NCBI GenBank assembly: GCA_021442155.1
Contig: CM038216.1
Coordinates: 160,503,983 to 160,567,982, forward strand
Direction of reading: 5' to 3'
DNA length: 64,000 nt
DNA from: Cymbidium sinense
Lineage: Eukaryota > Streptophyta > Magnoliopsida > Asparagales > Orchidaceae
Shown here: positions 49,970 through 60,349 of the stretch, piece after piece
Layout of the letters: each line of letters begins with the position of its first letter
Position numbering within the stretch: the first letter of the stretch is position 1
Notes under the pieces: generated by a model
What the model saw: only the letters and a program-made list of their open reading frames with translations
Told to the model about the DNA's origin: nothing
Database searches by the model: none
Position numbers and translations under genes: made by a program

Positions 49970-51395
49970 TATGGTGTTTATTTTTGGATGCACTAGGTGG
50001 ATACCACGTAGATTGTAGCAGGTACTTATTGAAGTGATCGGGTGCAACATTAAGGTACGATGTACTATCTCGAAAGATAGAAACATCACCAGACAATGGA
50101 CCTAATCACCTAATAAGGACTCCTAAGGTATGATGATTCTTTATATATACCAAAGATCTTTCTTCTGCTTTACATGGAAAGGTAAAGTATGATTTATTTT
50201 ATGCCTAGTTCTAAAGTTCTTTATGGAGGCAAGCCTCCATAATTACATCCTAGAGAAATGAGATTTTCTAAGAATACTCTTGATTAAAGTAGTCAATTAT
50301 TATTTCCAAAGATTTCAAGGTTAAGACTATTAAAGGATTGGTTATTTTGGAAAATAAAATGGGATTATTCAATTAGAAAGACTTATTTTGAAATCTAAAG
50401 GAAAGTAAGTAAGAAGTCCTTGTGATACTAGGAAGCCTAGTGAGCACTCTAACCTATCCTATGGTGAGGCTTTATATTTTTGAAAGTGAGAGGATTTATT
50501 TTGATTGAGTTGAAATTTTATTATATTGCTCAGGATTATAATCCACCAACACAAGAGTGTGAAAATGCCTAAGAGGTGAGGATTTATGCTCATAGCCCAA
50601 GGTAAACAAGTGACCTCGGATCCTAAATCTAAGACGCTTCAACACAAGTTAAAAGGAATAATCTGGCCCAACTCTTCTGACGGACTTACTTCCAACTGAG
50701 TGATCATCGCCTAACTCCTCCTATGATTCAAAACCATATAGTCTTATGTAATTGCATGATAGTTAGGCTTCTTATTTAATTGAAAAGAGACTAGAGTCTT
50801 AAACTCACTCCCTAAGAGACTACATTATGATGGAATGAGCACATGACTTAAAAATGTTAACTTTACAAATTTTAAATTATTTTAACACATTCACTTGGAC
50901 AAAGGCTTTGGGATATTTTATGCTTAAATGCATGATAAAATTTTGTTGTTGGCCAAATCAAAAGAGTATGAGGGTGAAGCTCCATCATAAAGGGTTTCTC
51001 TCATAGGTCAAGCAGTCCCTAAAGTGCTGAAATGGAGGCCCTCATTTTTTTAAGAGTGGTAATATAACATGCATGATGTTAGACATACAACAAACAGCTA
51101 AGGGGTTGCTAAATCTTTTAATTTTCTTGATTATAACCTTGGCTTTATGATGAGGTTATGAGTTATTTAAAATTTAATTATGAGTTATGAATTGCAGTAG
51201 AAAAATTAATGTTATCCTAAGAGCCTATCGTATCCAAACCACACATTCAATCATCAATCGTTCAAAAACTATGATAATCATGTTGTTCTTTTATCCAATC
51301 TAAACAAAAAAAATAATCATTTTTATAGACTACCATGAAAGAATAAGAGGTTGGTGGGACTAGGTACCATCATACACTGCAGAAAAGAGAAATTT

Positions 51396-51424
51396 GGGTA
51401 GCTGAGCTCTACCCTTATACAACC
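51396..51424 (-). promoter_or_regulatory. TATA-like box plus perfect hairpin in P tail
   Basis: On the minus strand GGTTGTATAAGGGTAG is followed by AGCTCAGCTACCC. Arms GGGTAG/CTACCC pair perfectly across a 7-nt loop. Of the five P tails inspected this and 36966-36991 keep a perfect stem. Confidence 0.4.
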
Positions 51425-52569
51425 TGGAATTATAAAATAATAATTACAATTGATATTGAATACATGCTATGAGGTCTTAACTCTTCATTTCCTTATTTCT
51501 TCTTTCTTTTTCTTCTATGATTTGATTTGCTTCAAGGCATCACAAGGCCTCCCAGGACTAAGCCTCTAGCCACCCTAAACCCCATAACACTAATCCTAAT
51601 TCTTATTGCAAAAATTATAGTTTATGGCAAAAGTAAATTTAATTACATTTATTAAATAGAGGTTAGCTTAATATACATACAATTCCAAGCAGTTATATTT
51701 CATAAACTTATCTTAGTACCTTACACAAGGGTAACCAAGCCCACATATCCTAATATGGATTATGCTCAGGGACATAAGCAACCTGCAAAGAGAACATTTA
51801 TATTTATTTTTGAGCTGTCTCTTAAGCATAATCCCTTGTAGAAAGTAAGATTAAGCTAATAATGGCTGACATCTAGTTTATGAGTCATACACCCTAACAT
51901 CCAGTCTAAAATATTACATCACAAAATAAAACATAACATCACACATACACCATCCTAACCTAGGATTAAAAGTGGTGGCTTAGTTTTAATGTGTGTACTT
52001 TGGCTTTAATGTGGTATGTCTTAGTTAAGCTTTTGAATTATATTTTTTTAAGTTTTCAATTACTCGAGTTAATATGATGGTTGGTTTCACTTCAAGTCAT
52101 TTAAATAATTTGTAAATTTTAATTTATATTTTTGTTTGTTTCATTGAATTTATACTTAGCATCTAAGTATTAAAGAGAGGAAGAAGGCTTAACTCCTTCA
52201 TCCTTACCTTAAGTTGTTTCTAGAAGCACATTTTATTATGATTTGGTTTCTTTAAGTGAAATATTTATTAAATGTGTTATTAATCCTAATTTTGGGTTAA
52301 CCTTAAAAAATCATATTCAACATGAAAGGTATCTTAAGATTAATATGGTTGAATTACCATCATATAGAACATGATAAACCATTCCTTTTCATCACTTATA
52401 ACATGCATATGATGTAACACTTAGTGTTCCTACACATACAACATATTTTGGCACACTTAAATGAATATGGATGCATACATTTGGAATTTGTATTTTACTT
52501 GATTGAATTATTTATGCATATAAATTAAAGCTCTATCCTAATTTTAATACAAATAGACATAATAAAATT

Positions 52570-53190
52570 AAATAAGCTCGTGCCTTTGTTAACCAGGGAA
52601 GTGAGAAAATGAAATGACTTCCTTGGGGCTACTTAAAGCTTCATATTCCCGTGATGTCCAAATAATATACTTATTATCATTCAAACACTTGTAAATTCAT
52701 ATAATGAACTTACAAAAGAAAGCATTATCTTTACATGTAATGTATTTAATATGATTAAATGGTTGTGGATGCATGTGTTTTAATAGAAAGAGGACTTCCA
52801 TTTTCTAATCAAATACACATACATATGTATAAAAGGTGTAAGCAAGAACGTGTTGTTTAAACTGGAAGTGAGATAATCAAATGACCACCTTGAGCTACTT
52901 AAAGCCTCAGATTCCCAGATGTCCATTATACACTTGCTATATTACATACACATAAATGCATAAATAATTATAAGAATAGTAATCATGTGAAAAATTGTAT
53001 TTAATTTGATAAAATTATTTATACATGTAATATAAAGCTCTATCCAAATTTTAATACAAATATACATAAGATTGAAATTAAATAAGTGTGTGTGCCTTTA
53101 TTAACCAAGGAAATAAGATAATCAAATGACCTCCTTGGGGCTACTTAAAATCTCGTATTCCCAAGATGTCTAGACTATAAACTTATTATC
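52570..53190 (-). repeat. Three-copy P subrepeat array
   Basis: Cores near 52617, 52884 and 53130 (spacings ~265 and ~246 bp), each with the set 'aaccaggg/aaggaa...tgag', 'atcaaatga', 'cctccttggggctacttaaa' and 'gatgtc...actata' on the plus strand. A long (AT)n run sits just past the third core. Confidence 0.75.
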
Positions 53191-53195
53191 ATTCA

Positions 53196-53198
<3 letters not shown>

Positions 53199-53235
<37 letters not shown>
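53199..53235. repeat. (AT)n microsatellite, about 18 units
   Basis: Uninterrupted AT dinucleotide run of ~37 bp in the spacer next to a P subrepeat core. Other P copies have 'catatgtaaatccatatatgg' type sequence here. A likely length-polymorphic site. Confidence 0.95.
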
Positions 53236-53238
<3 letters not shown>

Positions 53239-55054
53239 ATAGGAAAGAAAACTTCACATTCACATGCTTAAGCTTTAAACACATGCAAGTCCTATTTATA
53301 TTTATAACTACTATCACTCTAAATATTTTTATCAACCTATAGCTTTTGAAAAATAAATTTGGGTTTATTAGTGATAATAGCCACACATATGATAAGATTA
53401 AGCCAACACATGCAAGCTTTACATGAGTAAATTTCTTTTAATTCTAAAAATATGGATGCATGAGATCACATCATAGCATACAACAAAAGTAATTGAAAAC
53501 AAACATAACATATGATTCATTCAAGTACACTAATTCCTAAGGACAATCACATCAAATAAAATTATTTAAAGAAAACCAAAGTTTCTTATTAATTTACTTT
53601 TTGGATTTTGAATTGAACTTAAAGAAGATAGATCATTTGTTGTTTTAATCCCATTCCCATGTATGTAATCTTAATTAGTGTAAGTTAAGATAATTAGTTG
53701 ATTTTATGATTTAAGTTGAATCAATAATCCACTTAATTACCCTTTCCTATGCTTCTTTGATTAATCATTGAATACATTAGCCAAAATGACATGAACATAA
53801 GGAAAATAAAATTGCAATGCTCTAAAGAAACTAATGCATGATTAAGAAAGATTAATTAAAGAATTTAATTAAATACTTTTATGATTTTCCCACAATATGG
53901 GTTAATCATGATTTCCTCAAGGTATGTTATTGAACACATAAAGAAATTTTCATTATTACTTATCTAAAGTGATTAACATTTTAGTTCGATTTGAATTGAC
54001 CATTAATTGATTAATTAATCTCTTAATTAAACATCACATTAATTAACTCTCTTTAATGAAATGAATTTTGAAAAGTTATTAGGAAAGTGGTCCTAATCAC
54101 TCTCCCTCATCATCTCACTATTGATTAGTGATTAATAAAGTTCATTTAATTAATTTTCACTCTTTAGAGCCTTAATTAATCATTAAATTAATTAAGAGAG
54201 CAATTAGGGTTTGAATTTCAAATTTTTTGAATTATATTGCCAATAAATCCCAAGAAAATTATGAGAGGTAGAGGTCATCCCATTAAATCATCTTGCTAAA
54301 TTTGGGATTAATTTCCCAAGTAATTAGGGCTTAATTAAGTTAATTAAGAAAATAGTCAAACCCTAATTAAGCCTTAATCACTGTTCTAAATCAAATAAAA
54401 TCATTTTATTAATTCTCCTATATTTTACCTTTCCAAAGAGTATTTATTTGCATTTTTTAGATTTTACTATAATTAGTTATAAATTTATAAAGTTTTAGTG
54501 ATTAAAATGGATTTTTAAGCCTAATTAATCTGTAATCCCATCGACGCCATGTGGATCGCTGATGTGGTAGCGCTTCTCACATGGCATCATGAGATTAGCC
54601 ACTTAAACTCACCTAACGTGATGTTGATGTGGCAGGTAGTGGATGCGCTTTCATCTCCACCATCCGATCTAATAACAGACGATGGGGATTAATCCTGTGG
54701 TTCTTATAGAGAGTAAATTGAATTTAATCTAGAGATTAATCACAACCGTCTATTCCAATCTTGGAATGGATGACAGATGATCCTTCATCCTCCAAGCGAT
54801 AGAAGACAGACACCGTCCACCCTCCCCCACTCGATCTGAGCTCACCGGAGCTCATGGAGGCTCGGGATTGACTCTAAAAGCTTCACGACATGAATTTAAG
54901 AAATATAATGGTGGGAATCACACGACATCAACATTGCTTACACAATGGCCTAGAAAAAAATAGACAAAATATTAGTTTTCCATAATTTACCATGTCAGAG
55001 CTCAGGACCAGCAGTGAATCGATCGAGGTAGCTTTGTCTTGAAGAGACGAAGCC

Positions 55055-55237
55055 TTGTTGAGAAGCTCGTTCCTTGCCTCCTCACTGGTAGCTCTTGGAG
55101 TGGTCTCTAGAGCTCCAATCGATCAGGAATTAATTTGTTTCTCCTCATTGGAGCTTGGTGAAGTTGTGAGTGAAGTTAATTTGAAAATGGTGGATTTTGG
55201 AGGAGGTTGGATGGAGTTTGGCCTTATCCTATTTTAA
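55055..55237 (+). other. Antisense open frame in P GC block
   Basis: Sixty open codons on the strand opposite to P. LGVVSRAPIDQELICFSSLE then LGEVVSEVNLKMVDFGG aligns with peptides in the same frame at 28081-28245 and 59049-59300. There is no recognised domain and no signal peptide or membrane segment of note. I would not call it a gene, but the frame is shared by copies of the repeat. Confidence 0.3.
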
Positions 55238-57989
55238 GCTTGGCATTTTTGGCAGCAGGGAAGCTCTAGAAGCTCGGGAAAACACTCGAGGAGGTCACTT
55301 TGGCTCTCTCGTGCTCTAAGGTTGCTCAATGTGTCACTTTGAATGATAATGAGGGGAGTATACCCCTTTCCCTATCCAATATAATGGTGAAGATTGCCTC
55401 TGTCATTTGTAGGCCACCGTGTGTGGCAGAGAATCAATGAGGTGGCTTAGTTTGAGTGTCTAAGGGAGGAGAGGTAGCTGCCAATTGTTAAGGTGGCTAT
55501 CCTTTGGGTTTCAAGTGTTCCAATGGGAATAAGTAAGTTAGCTCACCTCTGCTTGGCTCATGGCTGACACAAGCAACTTTAGGTCAGGTGCGCCAATGGT
55601 CCTTGTGTCCATTTAATGCTTAGGGTGGCTGCCAAAAGGAGAGTGGGTTTGATCACCCAAATATGAGTTTTGTCTCATGTAGGAGGCTTTATCCATTAGG
55701 TAATGGGTCAATTCGTGTTGGACTTGAGTTGAGTTGGATTTGGGCTGACCCATGGTGACCCAAGGATGGGTCATGCCAAGTTTGAGTGGGTTTGGCTCAA
55801 TTTGACCCATGTAGGTCAAATTGGTCTAGGTTGGGTAAAGTTGACCAATTCCTCAAATTGGGTCAGGCCATGGGTTGAGACAAGTTCAAATGAGTATTTG
55901 GGATGTTTTGGTTCAATTTGTTTGATTTGGTTTTCATTATATTTGAATTTGACTCATATGGGTTCATATGGGTCTAATAAGTTGACCAATCTCAAAATTA
56001 GCCAAATTGGTTAGTAGGTTGATTTAGGTTCAATTGATCATTTTAAGATTATTGTAGGCTTTCATTTTAATTAATTTGGATTTGAGAATGATTTAGACCA
56101 ATTTGACTCGTAGGTCAATTTAAAACAGTCAATGAGTTCAATTGATCAAATTTCATTGGAGGTTTTGGTCATGTTCAATAATCAATATGTGATGGATTTG
56201 ACTAATTGGTTGCAATCAATCTAGATTAGAATTTAATTTGGCCTAATTTAGCCTTTTAGGTCAAATTGGGTCAACTTGGGTCAAAGGGCCAATTTGGTTT
56301 AGTTTGGTTCAATTGATGGTCAAGTCATGTTCAAGGGTTGATTTAAAGTTGGTTAGGATCATTGGTTTTAATCAATTTGACGTAGGATGGATTTAGTTTA
56401 ATTTTGTTCATGTAGGCTAATTGGGTCAACTTGATCAAATGACCAAATTGACTTTGTTTGACCCAATTGATTACAATTGATCAATCAAGGGTGATCGATA
56501 ATCATTGTAAGAGGTTTTGGATTGGTTGGTTCAATCCAATTTGGTTGGATTGAAATTTGGCTCAATTCCGCTAGGTCACTTGGGTCAAGTGAGCCTAATG
56601 GGTCAATTGGCTTGATTTTGGGTTGAATTAAGTTTGATTGAGTTTAATAATTGATTTAGGATTTATTGATAACTTTGATTGTAATTGATTTGTGTTTAAT
56701 TGAATTTTGGCTCACTTGGACATTTTGGGTTTAAATGGGCTAACTAAGTTAATTAAATTGATTGATTGAATTGATTGTTGGTTTTGGCTTGATTGTAGCT
56801 TTGGAAGAGTTTGAGATGATGATTTGAATGGTTTGATAAAATCAAGTTTGGTTTGATTGAAGGAGGCTTGAGGTCAAATCCATAGGATTGAATCAAAGGG
56901 TTAAGATAAGTTTGATTTTGGCTTGGAGTTTGGATATGAGATTGGATTGAATTTGTATTGGTTTGATTTGAGGTTTGGTTTTGTATTTATTTGAGGTTGG
57001 TTTTGAACTTAGGGTTAGGCATAAGTCATGGATTAGGCCATAAGATAGGTAGGTTATCTTAGTCCTAAGGCATAGCCTTATCCTATGGTATACTTACAAA
57101 TCAAATGTTAGCTAAAAATTCATACAATCCCAAGCAGTTATATTTTTTTTCATAATTTAGACTTAGCACCATGCACATAGGTAATGAAGCCCACTTGCCT
57201 TACTATGGATTATGCTTAGGGGCAACCTACAAGAAAAGCATTTATATTTATTTTTACAATGGCCCCATAAGCACAATCCTCTATAGAAGATAATATTAGG
57301 CTAACAACTAAACATCCTATGACCCACATTCCTAACATCTAGATAAAATAAAACACATCATCATTACATATAATGACTTAACCTAAAGCTAGTAATGGTG
57401 ACTTAGCATTATAATTTGAGTGATTAGGCTTTATGTGGTATGTCTTAGCTAGGCTTTTAAATTATAATTTTCTAAGTTCAAAAAAGTTTAATTTAACATG
57501 AGGGGTGGTTTCATTTGAAGTTGTTTAGGAGATTAGTGAATTTTTGTTTGAATTTAGTTTTGTTTGACTTGATTTACGCGTAACATCTAAGTGTTATAAA
57601 GAGAAGAAAGAGGCTTAACCTCCTTCATCCCTACCCTAAGTTATTTTTAAAGCATATTATTCTGATTTATTTTCTTTAGTGAATGATTTATTAAATATTT
57701 TATTAATCCTAAGTTTAGGTTTTCCTTAAAGAATCTTATTCAACATGAAAAGCATCTTAAGATTAATGTGATTGAATTACCATCACATGAAATATGTTAA
57801 ACTTGTCCTTTTCATCACCCATAATATGCATATGATGTCACACTTAGTACACCAATACATGCAATATATTTTTGGCACAATTAAATGATTATGGATTCAT
57901 ACAGTTGGAAATTATAATTTTTACTTGATTTAATTGTTAATACATGTAAATTAAAGCTTTATCCAAATTATATTACAAATATACATAGG

Positions 57990-58625
57990 AATGAAATTAA
58001 ATAAGTATATGCCTTTGTTAACCAAGGAAGTGAGATAATCAAATGACCTCCTTGGGGCTACTTAAAGCCTCATATTCCTAGGATGTCCAGACTATATACT
58101 TATTATCATTCAAACATATGTAAATCCATATATGGACATAGGAAAGAAACCGCTACCTTTACATGCAATACATTTGATATGCTTAAATGATTATGGATGC
58201 ATGTGTTTTTTAGTAGAAAAGGAGATTCTTGTTCTTTAATCAAATACACATATATGTATAAAAGATGTACACAAGTATGTGCCATTGTTAAACTTGAGAA
58301 TTGAGGTAATCAAATGACCTCCTTGGGGCTACTTAAAGTCTCGTATTCTCAGGATGTCTAGACTATATACTCGTTATCTTAAATACATATGAATGTATAC
58401 ATGATTAGAAGAATGAAAATTATGCAAAATATTTTATTTTATTTGATTGAATTATTTATATATATAAATTAAAACATTATCCAAATTCCAACGCAAATAT
58501 ACATGGAAATGAAATCAAACAAGTGTGTGTCGTTGTTAAACTAGGGAATTGAAGTAATCAAATGACCTCCTTGGGGCTACTTAAAGCTTTGTATTTTTGG
58601 GATGTCCAGACAATATACTTATTAT
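57990..58625 (-). repeat. Three-copy P subrepeat array
   Basis: Cores near 58045, 58316 and 58564 (spacings ~271 and ~248 bp), closely matching the array at 52570-53190. The words 'cctccttggggctacttaaag' (split by one base at most) and 'gatgtccagactatatac' recur in all three. Confidence 0.78.
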
Positions 58626-59048
58626 TATTCAAACACATGTAAATTTATACGTGAATGTAGGAAAGAAAGCCAAAATTCAAATGCTTAAGCTATAAACACA
58701 TGCAAATCCTATGTATATATTCATAGCTAATATCAATCCACATTTCATTATCAATTTATAATATTTTGGAAAGTAACTTTGAATTTATTAGTGATAATAG
58801 CCACACATAAAATAAAATTTAAGCCATCACATGCAATTTTACATAAGTAAATTCATTTGATTATTTTATTTTGAAAGTATGAATGCATGAGATCACATGA
58901 CATACAATATTTAAAGTGATTGAAAAGGAATGACTAAACATCTCATCTTAAAGAGACGAAGCCCTATTGAGAAGCTCACACTTTACCACCTCATCGATAG
59001 CTCTACGGATCAAACATCACAGGAATCCTCATCAAAGTTCGCCTAGGA

Positions 59049-59300
59049 GTGATCTCCGGTGCTCGAGTTGATCAAAAATTGATTTATTTTGCCTCGCCGG
59101 AGCTTGGTGAACGTGTGGGTAGATTTAATTTGAAAATGATGGAGTTTGGAGGAGTTTGGAGGAGGTTGGATAGAGATGGGCTCTATCCTCTTTCGGGTTT
59201 GTTATTTCCAGTGATGGGGAGGCTTGGGGAACTTGGGAAATTATTCTGGGAGTTTGTCTCAACTCTCTCTTACTCTAGGGAAACTCTGATTATAGTTTGA
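59049..59300 (+). other. Antisense open frame in P GC block
   Basis: Eighty-three open codons opposite to P. Its start MISGARVDQKLIYFASPELG, then ERVGRFNLKMMEFGG, aligns with 55055-55237. The remainder (LSGLLFPVMGRLGELGKLF) has no recognised domain. It is the longest of the related frames but is probably a remnant or chance opening. Confidence 0.3.
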
Positions 59301-60349
59301 ATCGAATGAGGAAGAGTATACTCTCCTCCCCATCCAAAGTGATGGTTTGGATCAATTTTGCTATGGGCAAACGTTCGGCCATCGTAGGCGGCCGTGGGTG
59401 GTAGGGAATCAGTGAGGTGGCTAGGTTTAAGTGGCCAAGTGAGGGGAGTGGGCTGCCAAAGGTTGAGATGGCTTGTCCTTGGTTTCTAAGTGTTCTAATA
59501 GGAGGAAGTTGGTTAGCTCATGTCCACTTGGCTCATGGCTGACCCAACCAGCTTGGGTTAGGTGAGCTAGTGGTCCTTATGTATGTCCAATTTGAGCTTA
59601 GGGTGGCTGCCAAGGGTAAGAGAGTGGGTTTGACCATCCAAAAATGGGTTTTATCCCATTTAAAAATCTTTACCCAATGGGTAATGGGTCAAATCGAGTT
59701 GGGTTGTCCCAAGGATGGGTCATGCCAAGTTTGAATGGTTATGGAGTTAATTTGATTGGATTTGGCTCAATTTGAGCAATGTAGATCAAATTGGGCTAGG
59801 TTGGGTTAGGTTGACTAATTAGTCAAATTATGTCAAACAATTGGTTGAGATAGGTTCAAATGATGATTTGGGGTGTTTTGATTCAATTGGTTTGATTTAA
59901 TTTTGAGTGGATTTAAATTTGACTCATATGGGCTAAGTTGACCAATTTGGTCAAATTGACCAAATTGGGTTGGGTTAGGTGTTCATTTGGGTTCAATTGA
60001 TCATTTGATAATTATTGTATGTTTTGATTTCAATAAAATTAGATTTAGAAATTATTTAGACCAATTTGACCCTTAGATCAATTTGGGCTTAATGGGTTGG
60101 GTCGACTTGATCTAATTAGCTGATCCTTGATCAATCAAATTGAAATAGATTGAAATCATTGGTTGCAATCTTGATTTGGCCCAATTTGGCCCTTTTGGTC
60201 AAATTTGGTCTGGTCAAGAGGCCAATTGGACTTGGTTTGGCTTGATGGTTGCCATGTTCAAAGATCAATTTGAAGTTGGTATGAATCATTAGTTTCAATT
60301 AATTTGAATTGAGATGGGATTTGGTTCAATTTGGCTCGTAGTAATCAGA

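Larger units (their letters stand above)
49970..57092 (-). mobile_element. Best-preserved family P copy (minus strand), head truncated
   Basis: 7.1 kb containing every P module. On the minus strand: truncated head (57000-57092, lacking ~100-130 bp), low-complexity zone (55720-57000), GC-richer block (54540-55720), AT-rich block (53400-54540), three subrepeat cores (52570-53190), tail with TATA/hairpin (51396-51424) and terminus at 49970. It can serve as the reference for the unit. The head end is fused to the tail of the next P copy. The small frames inside, such as 55613-55819 and 55766-56014, come from the biased low-complexity DNA and are not genes. Confidence 0.85.

Noticed and set aside
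55613..56014. Open frames 55613-55819 minus and 55766-56014 plus
   Set aside because: Encoded by the repetitive TTGACC/GGTCAA low-complexity DNA; composition-driven (Gly, Thr, Leu, Trp) with no domain.
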